Below are positions 41,112 to 49,928 of a stretch of DNA of 64,000 nucleotides, piece by piece (the stretch's first letter is position 1; the number at the start of each line of letters is the position of its first letter). A model generated the notes under the pieces. It saw nothing but the letters and a program-made list of their open reading frames with translations. It had not been told where the DNA came from and ran no database searches. The translations under genes and the position numbers were made by a program. This DNA comes from Halosimplex aquaticum (lineage in GTDB: Archaea > Halobacteriota > Halobacteria > Halobacteriales > Haloarculaceae), in the NCBI RefSeq assembly GCF_028747785.1, contig NZ_CP118158.1, positions 1,178,001-1,242,000 on the forward strand. The letters are read 5' to 3'.

Positions 41112-42458
41112 ATGACAGCCCGTCGCCCCGTCCTCCTCGCGGCCCTCCTCGTCGTCTGCTCGCTCGTCGCGGCGGTCCCCGCCGGTCCCGCGAGCGCGGC
41201 CCCGCCGCCGGAGGCGGTCTGCGGCGTCTGCGGCGACGGGCTCGAATCCGCCGCCGACGATGCCGGACTCGCGCTGACCGTCGAACGCGGCGCGGCGACC
41301 ATCGACGTCCGCGACAACGGGACCGGCCACTGGCACGCCCGCGTCCGGATCGACGGCGACGCCGCCGACCGACTGCGGGCGAACGAGACGCTCCGGGAGC
41401 GGGTCGTCCGCGCGAGCCTCGATCGGCGCACGGTCGTCGACGACCCGCGGAACCTGCGGACGCGCGTCGAGAACGCGACGCTCGTCGTCGACTTCGACGT
41501 GGCCGGCGTCGCGCACCGGGGCGCGGGCGGCGTCGTCCTCGTCGACCTGCTCGACTGGCGCACCCGCGCGGCGGGCCTCCGCCTCGACGCCGACGAACTG
41601 CGTATCCGCGGGCCGAACGGAACCGCCGTGACCCGGGCACCTCCCGGGGCGACCGCGGAGGGCCGGTCGGTTGTGTGGCGCTCGGCCGACTCGGACGGGT
41701 TCGGCGGCGACACCCGACTGGCGTTCGCGCGCTCCGACGGGGTGGTGGCGCAGAGCCTGACGACGATCGCGATCGTCGCCTACGGGGTCGCGCTCGCCGG
41801 ACCCGGCGTTGTCCCGCTCGGGGTGATTCCCGCGGTCGCGCTCTGCGGCGCTGTCCTGGGGCTCCGTCGGTGGGGCGGTGCGCTCCCCGCCGTCGACCCC
41901 GGACTCGTCGCGAAGGGGATCGCGGGCGGCGGCGTCGTCGTCGCGGCGGTCGCATCGGTGGCGCTGGTCGCGTCGGCCCTGCTCGATGCGACTGTCGCCG
42001 AATCGGTCGCCTCGTTCGCCGCCCTGTACGCGCTGGTCGCGGGGGCCGCACTGATGCTGGACCGCCCGTCGCCGCGAGTCGCGCTCGGCTGGACGCTCGG
42101 GGCGACGGCGGTCGTGGCTGCGGTCGCGAGCGTCGTCTCCGTGGTGGCCTTCCAGACGGCGCTCCTGTCGATCCCCGTCGCCCTCTGGTTCCCGCTCGGG
42201 CGTGCGCTGGGAAGCGACCGCTGGGTGACCGGATTCGTCGCCGGCGCGCTGGCGCTCTCGCCGTTCGGGGCGGCGGTCTTCTTTCACCCGCCAGCGTCGG
42301 CGGCGATAGCGCTACTGGGCTCGCTCTTCACGACGATTCCCTGGGCCGCCGCGACCGTCTGCTTCGGCGTCCCGCTGTATCTCCTCGGTCGCGAACTCGG
42401 TCGAGACGGGACGGTGACCGGCGGAACGAGCCCCGCGACGCGCGACCCGTCGGTGTGA
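41112..42458 (+). CDS. Exported/polytopic membrane protein, uncharacterised
   Basis: The product is 448 residues. The signal peptide (VLLAALLVVCSLVAAVPAGPASA) is followed by an outside domain of about 190 residues starting with AVCGVCGDGLESAAD. Then seven or so membrane helices fill residues 215-440. The CxxC near the mature N-terminus may form a disulphide or bind metal. The sensor-like layout (outside domain plus 7TM) recalls receptor-type haloarchaeal proteins, but I do not recognise the family. It is convergent with an aldo/keto reductase across a 269-bp gap. Confidence 0.75.
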   Translation: MTARRPVLLAALLVVCSLVAAVPAGPASAAPPPEAVCGVCGDGLESAADDAGLALTVERGAATIDVRDNGTGHWHARVRIDGDAADRLRANETLRERVVRASLDRRTVVDDPRNLRTRVENATLVVDFDVAGVAHRGAGGVVLVDLLDWRTRAAGLRLDADELRIRGPNGTAVTRAPPGATAEGRSVVWRSADSDGFGGDTRLAFARSDGVVAQSLTTIAIVAYGVALAGPGVVPLGVIPAVALCGAVLGLRRWGGALPAVDPGLVAKGIAGGGVVVAAVASVALVASALLDATVAESVASFAALYALVAGAALMLDRPSPRVALGWTLGATAVVAAVASVVSVVAFQTALLSIPVALWFPLGRALGSDRWVTGFVAGALALSPFGAAVFFHPPASAAIALLGSLFTTIPWAAATVCFGVPLYLLGRELGRDGTVTGGTSPATRDPSV

Positions 42459-42518
42459 GATGACCGCCAGACCCGTCGGACGAGCGTCAGACGCGGCGGA
42501 GTTGAATGCCCCTAATCA

Positions 42519-42540
42519 ACCCTTTGGTTTCGAGTGGAGA
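42519..42540 (-). promoter_or_regulatory. ORB-like (Orc1/Cdc6 box) motif in a convergent gap
   Basis: The plus strand reads CCCTTTGGTTTCGAGTGGAG (42520-42539). This closely resembles the archaeal origin-recognition-box pattern (C-run, TTTG/TTCG, TTTC, then a GTGGA arm). It lies alone in the 42459-42727 intergenic region between two convergent genes, where no promoter is needed. No second copy, long AT-rich unwinding element or orc1/cdc6 gene is seen nearby, so it is a candidate binding site, not an origin. Confidence 0.4.
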
Positions 42541-42727
42541 ATCGCTCGACGGCGCTGGCGCTTCCCGGATAACTGTTCCTGTCGAAACGCACCTTCGAGA
42601 CGGCCGCCGCCGCCACCCAGTGGGCTGGAAACCACGGCACCTGCAGACCGTAAGAACGTTTCGGTCCCGAACGGGTCGACAGTCCGCGTTCGCGACGGGT
42701 ATCGGCTCGCCAGTCGCCGTCGGCCCC

Positions 42728-43720
42728 TCACCAGCGGTGGTGGACGTAGTCGGCGACGTGCTCCTCGTAGATGTCGCGGACGGCGCCGTGAGTCTGGTGG
42801 GAGAGCGGGTCGAGCGCGGCGGCGTCGTCGTTCTCGCTGACGTGCTCGGGCGTCGTCGACCCGGGGATCACGGTGGAGACGGCGTCGTGGTCGAGGATCC
42901 AGCGGAGCGTGAACTGCGCCATCGTCGCGTCCTCGGGGACGAACGGTCGCAGGTCGTCGACGGCGCGGAGACCGTCTTCGAACGGGACGCCGGCGAACGT
43001 CTCGCCGCCCTTCCGACCGACGCCGGCATCGACGCCCTCTTCGGCGGCCGTGCGGCGGTGGTCGCCCTCGCCGAAGTCGTCGACGCCCTCGAAGACGTCC
43101 GCGAGCAGGCCGGAGGCGAGCGGGACGCGCACGATGATCCCGACGTCCTCGTTCGCCGCTCGCTCGAAGAAGCGCTCGGCCGGGCGCTGGCGGAGCGGGT
43201 TGAAGATGATCTGCACCGTCTCGACGACGTCGTACTCGACGGCTTTCGACGCCTCCTCGACCTTCTCGACGCTGACGCCGGCGTGTTCGATCTTCCCCTC
43301 CTCGCGGAGGGCTTCGAGCACCCGGAAGTTCTCGGGGTCGTAGAACGCCTCGGTCTCCGGGCAGTGCAGCTGGACGAGGTCCAGCGAGTCGACGCCGAGG
43401 CGGTCGAGCGACCCCTCGACGGAGGCGCGCAGCCCCTCCTCAGAGTGGCCTTCGTCCTCGTCCGGGGCCGCCTTCGTCGCGACGTAGATGCGCCGGTCGG
43501 GGTCGCGCTCGTCGAGGACCTCCCCGATGAGCCGCTCGGCGCGGCCGTCGCCGTACACCTCGGCCGTGTCCAGGAAGTTCACGCCGTCGTCCAGCGCCGT
43601 GCGGATGGACTCCTTGGCCTGCTCGTCGGTCACGTCGCCCCAGCTTGGGCCGACGTTCCACGTTCCGAGGCCGATCTCCGTGACGTCGTAGCCCGTCGAA
43701 CCGAACTTTCGCGTGTCCAT
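42728..43720 (-). CDS. Aldo/keto reductase (AKR11/13-like)
   Basis: The product is 330 residues. The catalytic residues are Asp51, Tyr56 (DTAEVYGDGRAE), Lys83 (VATKAAP) and His119 (VQLHCPE). The C-terminal cofactor loop is TVIPGSTTPEHVSEND. It is only distantly related to the reductase at 18425-19267 and belongs to the longer general-stress/potassium-channel-beta-like branch. The start at 43720 (MDTRKFGSTGYDVTEIGLGTW) is typical. Physiological substrate unknown. Confidence 0.92.
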   Translation of the reverse strand: MDTRKFGSTGYDVTEIGLGTWNVGPSWGDVTDEQAKESIRTALDDGVNFLDTAEVYGDGRAERLIGEVLDERDPDRRIYVATKAAPDEDEGHSEEGLRASVEGSLDRLGVDSLDLVQLHCPETEAFYDPENFRVLEALREEGKIEHAGVSVEKVEEASKAVEYDVVETVQIIFNPLRQRPAERFFERAANEDVGIIVRVPLASGLLADVFEGVDDFGEGDHRRTAAEEGVDAGVGRKGGETFAGVPFEDGLRAVDDLRPFVPEDATMAQFTLRWILDHDAVSTVIPGSTTPEHVSENDDAAALDPLSHQTHGAVRDIYEEHVADYVHHRW

Positions 43721-43852
43721 GCCCGGACGCAAGGACTGTGCCGCGAAAAAGGTGGGTAATCCGGCCCGTGCTTCCTCGTTTCGCGGTCGGCGACCGGCGC
43801 GACCGCGCAATACCTGCCGAACAATCAAGGGACGAGCGCGGGTAGTGCCTGC

Positions 43853-44995
43853 ATGGACTTCGCGCTCACGCAGGAACAGCGCCAGATCCGCGACATGGTC
43901 GCGGAGTTCGTCGACGAGGAGGTCGCCCCCCGCGCCGCCGAGATCGACGAGACCGACGAGTTCCCGCGGGATCTCGTCGACCAGATGGCCGAACTCGGCC
44001 TGATGGGAATGCCGATCCCCGAGGAGTACGGCGGTGCGGGCCTCGACTACCACGCCTATCCGGAGGCGCTGGTCGAGATATCTCGGGGGAGCGGCGGTCT
44101 CGGGACTATCGTCGCGGCTCACGTCTCGCTGGCGTGCAACATGGTCTACGAGTTCGGCGACGAGGACCAGCGCGAGCGGTACCTGACGCCGATGGCCGAA
44201 GGGGAAGAGATCGGCGCGTTCGCCCTCTCGGAGCCAGGCGCCGGGAGCGACGTGCCGGCGATGGAGACCACGGCGGAGCGGTCGGGCGACACCTACACCA
44301 TCGACGGCGGGAAGCTCTGGATATCGAACGGCTCCGTCGCCGATACGGTCGTCGTCTTCGCCAAGACCGACCCCGAGGCCGGCGGCAAGGGCATCTCCTC
44401 GTTCGTCGTCCGCCCCGACGAGGACGACGGGTTCCACGTCGAGGGGACCGAACACAAACTCGGCGACAAGGGATGCCCCACCGCCGAATTGCGCTTCGAC
44501 GACCTGGAGGTCCCCGCGGACCGCCGTCTCGGCGAGGAAGGCGAGGGGCTCGTCCAGGCGCTCAAGACGCTCAACGGCGGCCGGATCACGATCGCCGCCC
44601 GCTCGATCGGACTCGCGCAGGCCGCGCTGGACGACGCGCTCGAATACGCCCAAGACCGCGAGCAATTCGCCCAGCCCATCTCCGAGTTCCAGGCCATCCA
44701 GCACAAACTGGCCGACATGGACACGAAGATCCAGGCGGCCCGCTACCTGATGCACGCCGCGGCCGACAGGAAGATGCGCGGCGAGCGCTACGTCAAGGAG
44801 GCCGCCCAGGCGAAGCTCTACGCCTCGGAGATGGCGCGTGAGGTGTGCAACGAGGCCATTCAGATCCACGGCGGCTACGGCTACACGACGGACTTCGCGG
44901 TCGAGCGGTACTACCGGGACGCGAAACTCAACGAGATATACGAGGGGACGAGCGAAGTGCTGCGGAACACGATCGCCGATCAGTTGCTCGACTGA
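43853..44995 (+). CDS. Acyl-CoA dehydrogenase
   Basis: The product is 380 residues, FAD-dependent, introducing the alpha-beta double bond in acyl-CoA. The three domains are visible: an N-terminal helical part, the central sheet with FALSEPGAGSDVPAM and WISNGSVADTVVVFAKT, and the C-terminal bundle with IQIHGGYGYTTDFAVERYYRDAK. The base is the Glu in IYEGTSEVLRNTIA (short-/medium-chain type position). It matches the short-chain/butyryl-CoA dehydrogenase length. Electron transfer flavoprotein genes are not in the window. Confidence 0.94.
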   Translation: MDFALTQEQRQIRDMVAEFVDEEVAPRAAEIDETDEFPRDLVDQMAELGLMGMPIPEEYGGAGLDYHAYPEALVEISRGSGGLGTIVAAHVSLACNMVYEFGDEDQRERYLTPMAEGEEIGAFALSEPGAGSDVPAMETTAERSGDTYTIDGGKLWISNGSVADTVVVFAKTDPEAGGKGISSFVVRPDEDDGFHVEGTEHKLGDKGCPTAELRFDDLEVPADRRLGEEGEGLVQALKTLNGGRITIAARSIGLAQAALDDALEYAQDREQFAQPISEFQAIQHKLADMDTKIQAARYLMHAAADRKMRGERYVKEAAQAKLYASEMAREVCNEAIQIHGGYGYTTDFAVERYYRDAKLNEIYEGTSEVLRNTIADQLLD

Positions 44996-45062
44996 GTGCG
45001 GTCATAGCGAGTCACGAACCCCTCCCCGAAGCGTTTTCACCGATAGGGCACCACGTTCGGAT

Positions 45063-45338
45063 ATGGCACGTGCCGATGCGGGGACGGGTGACGACGAACC
45101 CAGAGAGATCCGACTCGTCGAGAACCCCGACGGGCAGTGGACAGCTCGCGACCTGCAAGCGGAAGTTTCCGCACAGGGCTCGACGCGGTCGGCCGCGCTG
45201 GAGAACCTAGACGCAGTCGTCGACACGGTTGTCGGTGACGGTGGTCACGAGCCCACCGACAGTGAGCTTCGTGACCTCGGTGTCGACCCCGAGACCGCCC
45301 GGACGCAGGACGACGACCTTCCGGACGTGCTCCAGTAG
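45063..45338 (+). CDS. hicB: HicB-like antitoxin
   Basis: The product is 91 residues. EIRLVENPDGQWTARDLQAEVSAQGSTRSAALENLDAVVD is a HicB fold, a partial RNase H-like sheet with the A-QG-T-xEALxNL signature. The tail DSELRDLGVDPE is usual in haloarchaeal members. It normally neutralises HicA and represses its own operon. The gene is intact and ends 3 bp before the hicA start, but that toxin frame is interrupted by a stop. Confidence 0.85.
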   Translation: MARADAGTGDDEPREIRLVENPDGQWTARDLQAEVSAQGSTRSAALENLDAVVDTVVGDGGHEPTDSELRDLGVDPETARTQDDDLPDVLQ

Positions 45339-45341
45339 CGG

Positions 45342-45599
45342 ATGGTTACGCGCGATTTCTCGGGCGAAGATGTGTACAAAGTACTCGTCAACGTCGGGGG
45401 ATTCCGACACGTTTGAACGACCGGCGACCATCTGATTCTTCGCTGGGATCCTCCGGAAAGCCACGCAGACACCGACCCGCGGACGGTCACGGTGCCCGTA
45501 CACGATTCGATCAGTATCGGGACGCTTCGAGACATCGCGGCCGACGCCGGCGCGGACGACTTCGAATCGTTCTGCACGTGGATCGACCGTAACTCGTAG
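45342..45599 (+). pseudogene. hicA: HicA-like toxin with an in-frame stop
   Basis: The frame reads 86 codons if the TGA at 45414-45416 (codon 25) is ignored. MVTRDFSGEDVYKVLVNVGGF leads to the stop, then TTGDHLILRWDPPES, RTVTVPVHDSISIGTLRDIA and DDFESFCTWIDRN. All parts of HicA are there: helix, R/T-x-x-x-H-x-I/L strand with the catalytic His, VPVH and GTL-x-x-I-x-x-AG. The position of the stop normally holds arginine (CGA), so one C-to-T change explains it. It is most simply an inactivated mRNA interferase. Confidence 0.85.
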
Positions 45600-45616
45600 G
45601 CTCGATCCGTTCTACG

Positions 45617-46846
45617 TTAGCGCTCTCCGTCCACCGTTCGCCCGTCCTCGTACCCGTCGAACCGCGAGATCGAGACGGCCTCGTAGTACTCGGTCGGGTC
45701 GCCGTCGACGAGCTGGCGGGCGACGATATCACCGACCGCCGGCGCGTACTGGATCCCCGCCCGCGTCGCGGCCAGCGCCAGCCCGTCGACGCCGGTCCAG
45801 CCGGCGATGGGCTTGCCGTCCGGCGTGCTCGTCCCCACGCCGACCCACTCGTCGACGAGCTCGGCGTCCTCAAGTCTCGGCAGCAGCTTATTCGCCACCC
45901 GCAGCGCCGTCTCGCGGTACTCGTCGGGCGCCGTGTCGCTGACCGCAGACGGGTCGAGGCGGGACTCCCGTTCGTCCTCGCGCGGAGTGTAGGTCACGAG
46001 AATCGTGTCGTCGCGCTTGGGGTGGATCCCCACCGAGGCGTCGTGCGATTTGATCATCGGCAGTGAGTACGGCAGTGGGTCGGCCAGCTCCAGCGCGAAC
46101 ACGGGCGAGCGGATGTGTTCGATGGGCAGGTCGACCCCCGCGAGCGCCGCGATTTCGGCGTTCCACGGCCCCGCCGCGCAGACGACCGATTCGACCGGGA
46201 CTGATTCCATGCCGTCAAGTTCGACGCGGGTGACGGCCCCGTCGGCGACGCCGATGTCCGTGACCTCGGTGCCCGTCTCGAATATCACGCTGTTCGCGCT
46301 GGCGCGCTCGACGAACTCCATCACGAGTTCGCGTGGCCCGAGCGTCCGGCTGTCGTCCTGCACGTAACCGTACTGCGGCCGGTAAAGCGCGCCCTCGACG
46401 ATGCCGGCGTTCAGCGGCGGGAGGAGGAACCGATCGCGGAGCTTTGCGCCCGGCACGTAGTCGACGAGGCTGTTGGCGTACTTCGACGCGCCCGTCGTCT
46501 CCGGCGGCTCCGCTCCCGATCGTTCGGACGCAGTGGACGCGAGCGCTTCGAGTTCCCGGGCACCACCATCGGTCGTCGAGACCCGCAGTCGCCCCGACTG
46601 TCGATACCGTGGCTCGGCTTCGGGGTCGGCGAAGAAGTCGTTGTACTGGCGAAAACCGTACTCTTTCATCCGGTGGTAGGGACCTGGTCCAGCAACACCG
46701 ATCATCGCCGTCGCACGGAACGTCGTCGCCGACGCGAGTTCGCCGCGTTCGTAGACGGTGACGGGAGCGGCCGTCCGCTCGCTCAGGTGGTACGCGACGC
46801 TCGCCCCGACGATACCGCCCCCGATCACGGCGACTTCCTCATCCAT
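45617..46846 (-). CDS. FAD-dependent oxidoreductase (DAO family)
   Basis: The product is 409 residues. The dinucleotide-binding motif EEVAVIGGGIVGASVAYHLSE is at residues 3-23. The DAO substrate domain follows, with a C-terminal TPDGKPIAGW and GLALAATRAGIQYAPAVGDIVA flavin-contact region. Glycine/sarcosine oxidase, D-amino-acid dehydrogenase and dimethylglycine-type enzymes share this plan. Nothing nearby fixes the substrate. It is convergent with the hicBA pair. Confidence 0.9.
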   Translation of the reverse strand: MDEEVAVIGGGIVGASVAYHLSERTAAPVTVYERGELASATTFRATAMIGVAGPGPYHRMKEYGFRQYNDFFADPEAEPRYRQSGRLRVSTTDGGARELEALASTASERSGAEPPETTGASKYANSLVDYVPGAKLRDRFLLPPLNAGIVEGALYRPQYGYVQDDSRTLGPRELVMEFVERASANSVIFETGTEVTDIGVADGAVTRVELDGMESVPVESVVCAAGPWNAEIAALAGVDLPIEHIRSPVFALELADPLPYSLPMIKSHDASVGIHPKRDDTILVTYTPREDERESRLDPSAVSDTAPDEYRETALRVANKLLPRLEDAELVDEWVGVGTSTPDGKPIAGWTGVDGLALAATRAGIQYAPAVGDIVARQLVDGDPTEYYEAVSISRFDGYEDGRTVDGER

Positions 46847-46963
46847 GGCGGAGGTGTCGACCGTTCGTGTGAAAGATGCTACGGGAGTGTGAGAACCGAT
46901 CGACCGGATACCGACGCGGGAAGTCGGCCGGGAGAAGAGACGCCCCGCGACCGGGCGAACTCG

Positions 46964-47257
46964 CTACTCGTCGGCGGTGGGGATCGGGCCGGTCCCGGTG
47001 ACCTCGCGGACGGCGTCGGTGAGCTCCCGGCGGCTCTCGAAGTAGGGGACGTCGACCTCGGCCATCACGTCGGCCAGTTGCCGGGGGCCGTCGGGGGTCC
47101 GGATCGTGGCGTCGCCCTCGCGGTCGACGATCTCGCTGTGGGCCATCCCCCAGTTAAGTCGCGAGGCGACGCGCGCGAGGGGCGCGCCCTCGACCGGTTC
47201 GCCCTCGCCGAGCTCGACCGCGGGTTCCTCCTCCTCGTCGGACTCGTCGTCAGCCAT
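46964..47257 (-). CDS. DUF5789-like haloarchaeal protein
   Basis: The product is 97 residues. An acidic start (MADDESDEEEEPAVELGEGEPVEGAPLARVASRL) is followed by W-x4-EIVDREGDATIRTPDGPRQLADVMAEV and a helical end. I recognise the combination as the haloarchaeal DUF5789 family; function unknown. The hydrophilic, helix-rich build suggests a nucleic-acid or protein adaptor. It lies upstream of and in the same direction as cetZ, 110 bp past the cetZ stop. Confidence 0.75.
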   Translation of the reverse strand: MADDESDEEEEPAVELGEGEPVEGAPLARVASRLNWGMAHSEIVDREGDATIRTPDGPRQLADVMAEVDVPYFESRRELTDAVREVTGTGPIPTADE

Positions 47258-47367
47258 GTGTCTCCCTTTTCCTCCCCGGCGATTAGAGCTTTCGCTTCCA
47301 GACGGCGGGGTAGCGCGGACGACGACGCCGGGAACCCGACAACTGCGGTGGACTCGGCGCGCCCGGT

Positions 47368-48453
47368 TCAGAACAGGTCGTCGAGTTCCTCGTTGACGAA
47401 CGCCTCTTTGGCGTCGGGGCCCGCTCCCTCCTGTGCGTCAGCGGCCTCGCGGGCGCGTTCCATGAACTCGTCGATGCGGTTGGAGCGCTCGACGCCGCCC
47501 AGGAGCACGAGCGTCGCGATGCGCTCGGAGTCCAGCGGGAAGTCGCCGCCGCGGACCTGCATGCTCCCGGTCTCCTCTTCTATCCACGAGCGCGCCCGCT
47601 CGACGCCCTTCCGCGAGATGCGCTCGGGCTGGCCGGCGACGACGAGCAGGCCCGTCTCGGCCTCGACGACGTTGGGGACGCTCGTCCCGGTCAGGAGGGC
47701 GTTGCGAGTCGTCGACGTGATCGCGTTGACGTTCTCGCCGGCGTCCTCGCTGGCGGCGGCGCTCGCGTAGCCCAGGACGGCCATGCCGCCGGGGCGGAGC
47801 GTGTTGATGATCTCAGAGGAGTCGACGACGCTCTCGGCGATGTCGTCGACGGCCTCGATCTCGCCGGAGGCGAACAGGAGGCCGAGCCGCTGGGCGATGT
47901 TGTCGTTTATCTCCTGGTAGCCCTCTTCCATGCTCTCGCCGGCCGTACGCCAGGCGTCGTTGTCGATGAGGAGGAGAGAGTCGGCCTCACGTGCGACGGT
48001 CTTGAGCGAGCGGCCGGCGTTGGCCTGGTAGATCGCGCCCTCGTCGCGGCCGGGGAGGACGCCGACGACGTAGACGGGGATGTCGTGGATGCGCTTGAGT
48101 TCGCGAGCGAGCGCTGGCGCGCCGCCGCTGCCGGTGCCGCCGCCGAGGCCGGCGACGATGACGACGGCCTCGGCTTCCGTCGAGAGCTTCGCGTCGAGGC
48201 CGTCCATCACCTCCGTCGCCTCGTCTTGCATTATCTCGGCGCCGAGTTCGTTGTCCCCCCCGACGCCGTGACCCTTGACGCGGTCGCGGCCGATAAGCAT
48301 CGTGTCGATGTCCAGACTCTGGAGATCAGCTTGGGCGGTGTTGACCGCCATGGCGCCCTGGACGGCGCCGAACCCCATGTCGTAATCGTACTCGGCCAGC
48401 CGTTGGGTAACCTTCCCACCGGCCTGGCCGACACCAATCAGGACGACCTTCAT
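47368..48453 (-). CDS. cetZ: CetZ tubulin/FtsZ-superfamily GTPase
   Basis: The product is 361 residues. The N-terminal IGVGQAGGKVTQRLAEYD and the tubulin signature GLGGGTGSGGAP (about 102-113) bind GTP. GVGGDNELGAE (67-77) and the T7-loop region NDAWRTAGESMEEGY are of the CetZ, not FtsZ, type. Haloarchaeal CetZ proteins control cell shape and motility instead of division. The C-terminal tail (KEAFVNEELDDLF) is short and acidic. Which CetZ subgroup it belongs to cannot be decided by eye. Confidence 0.92.
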   Translation of the reverse strand: MKVVLIGVGQAGGKVTQRLAEYDYDMGFGAVQGAMAVNTAQADLQSLDIDTMLIGRDRVKGHGVGGDNELGAEIMQDEATEVMDGLDAKLSTEAEAVVIVAGLGGGTGSGGAPALARELKRIHDIPVYVVGVLPGRDEGAIYQANAGRSLKTVAREADSLLLIDNDAWRTAGESMEEGYQEINDNIAQRLGLLFASGEIEAVDDIAESVVDSSEIINTLRPGGMAVLGYASAAASEDAGENVNAITSTTRNALLTGTSVPNVVEAETGLLVVAGQPERISRKGVERARSWIEEETGSMQVRGGDFPLDSERIATLVLLGGVERSNRIDEFMERAREAADAQEGAGPDAKEAFVNEELDDLF

Positions 48454-48533
48454 ACCCGTACCCTCGGTGCAATGGTTATTGAACGTTGGGACCGCCCGAG
48501 GGTTCAAGTGCGGTGACGGGACGAGGGTCGCCC

Positions 48534-49391
48534 ATGTCCGAGCGAGACCTCGAAGCGCGACTCGACGCCGTCGAGCGCGCGCTGACCGACGACGGCACCG
48601 ACCTGACCGACCTCCGGGAGACCGCGGACGCGGTCAGCGAGGCAAGCGATCTGGCGTCGCGAGTCACGGAGCTCGAATCCCGGGTCGCGGAACTCGAAGC
48701 GGGACTGCAGGCCGTCCGCGGCTACGCCGGGAACGTCCGCGCAGTCAACCGCGAGGTCGAACGCCGCGCCAGCGCCGCGCTGGCCAAGGCCGAGACGCTC
48801 GAAGCCACCGTCGAAGACGACGCCTCCGCCGGACCGACCGTTCCCGCTCGAAATCCCGACGACCGGGCGCGCGACGACCGCGTCGCGTCGAGTCACGACG
48901 CCGATCCCTCCGCGAATCCACGCGAGAACGGCAACGGATTCGGCGGACAGTCTGCGGACGTCGGCGAAGCGCCCGGGAACTCGACCACTCCGGAGGGCGC
49001 GAACGTCGGACCGAGTCCCGACGAGTCTCAGTCGGCGAACGCCGGGGCCCGCCGTTCGCCGAGTACCGGAGTTCAATCGAGGGGTCCCGGGACTCACGCC
49101 AGTAGCGGTAGGGCTCAGCGAGGCAACGGCGCAACTCAGCAAGGTGATGGCGCAACCCAGCCAGATAACGGCGCGACCAAGCAAGGTACCGGCGGGGACC
49201 CCTCCGGGGGCGGTCCGGTTTCGCAGGACGGGAGCGCACCCCAACCCGGTCGCCAGAGCGGTGGCGGGGGGCGGGGTCGGTCGCAGCCATCGCGGCCTGA
49301 CGGCGGCGAGCGCGAGGGCGACGAACCGGGGCCCGCCGAGGCGGAGAGCCAGACCGAGCAGTTCATCGAACGCGTCAGGGACGCCCTGTGA
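48534..49391 (+). CDS. Coiled-coil protein starting the pilus-like operon (DUF7310-like)
   Basis: The product is 285 residues. Residues 1-100 are heptad-rich (DLEARLDAVERAL, LASRVTELESRVAELEAGL), a clear coiled coil. A long low-complexity Gly/Asn/Gln/Ser region (about 110-265) contains several NGATQ/QGDGATQ-like short repeats. The end (SQTEQFIERVRDAL) is helical. There is no signal peptide, so it is cytoplasmic. It is the first gene of an operon for a type IV pilus-like machine and is spaced 3 bp from the next gene. Perhaps it organises the ATPase. Confidence 0.75.
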   Translation: MSERDLEARLDAVERALTDDGTDLTDLRETADAVSEASDLASRVTELESRVAELEAGLQAVRGYAGNVRAVNREVERRASAALAKAETLEATVEDDASAGPTVPARNPDDRARDDRVASSHDADPSANPRENGNGFGGQSADVGEAPGNSTTPEGANVGPSPDESQSANAGARRSPSTGVQSRGPGTHASSGRAQRGNGATQQGDGATQPDNGATKQGTGGDPSGGGPVSQDGSAPQPGRQSGGGGRGRSQPSRPDGGEREGDEPGPAEAESQTEQFIERVRDAL

Positions 49392-49394
49392 CCC

Positions 49395-49901
49395 GTGGTC
49401 AGGGTGGCGTTCACCGTCGCGCTCCTCGTCGCCGTGGCGGGCGTCGTCGTGCCCGCGACGGAGTACGCGGGCGTCCAGCGCGGCGACACGGCGGTCAGGG
49501 ACGCCGTCGAGCGACTCGTCAGCGAGGCGCGAGCGCTCGCGGCCGGAAACGACGCGCTCCCCAGCGACACGGTCCCCGCACGCCGCGCCGTCGTGCTCGC
49601 CCTCCCGACAGACGGCTTCGCCAGTGCCGGGGTCGAGCACTTCTCGCTCGGACCCCCGAACGCAGACGGGGCGACGTCCGCGTCCGGCGAAACCAGTGAC
49701 GGGAGCGGAACTGACAGAGAGTCGACCCTGTTCACGTGGCGGGTCGCGGGTGGAACCGAGCACACCGTCGTCGCCGACGGCGTGCGGATCCGGCCGCGCG
49801 GCGGTCGGCCCCTCCGCCTGTCGGGCGGACAGACGCGGGTGATCCTCAGACTCGTCGACGAGGACGGGCAGACCGTCGTGCGCGTCCGGCGCGAAGGTTG
49901 A
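49395..49901 (+). CDS. Single-TM exported protein of the pilus-like operon (DUF7311-like)
   Basis: The product is 168 residues with GTG start. One N-terminal hydrophobic segment (VRVAFTVALLVAVAGVVVPATEY) is followed by an outside domain with a small linker (DGATSASGETSDGSGTDRES) and beta strands (LFTWRVAGGTEHTVVADGVRI). This resembles a pseudopilin or minor pilin in layout, without a clear class III cleavage motif. It lies between the coiled-coil gene and the ATPase gene. Confidence 0.72.
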   Translation: MVRVAFTVALLVAVAGVVVPATEYAGVQRGDTAVRDAVERLVSEARALAAGNDALPSDTVPARRAVVLALPTDGFASAGVEHFSLGPPNADGATSASGETSDGSGTDRESTLFTWRVAGGTEHTVVADGVRIRPRGGRPLRLSGGQTRVILRLVDEDGQTVVRVRREG

Positions 49902-49928
49902 AGTACGAACCCGCGACCAGCCGCGGCC

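Noticed and set aside
45414..45416. TGA in hicA read as selenocysteine or programmed readthrough
   Set aside because: No selenocysteine system is expected in haloarchaea, the position is arginine in the family, and no special stem is visible behind it.
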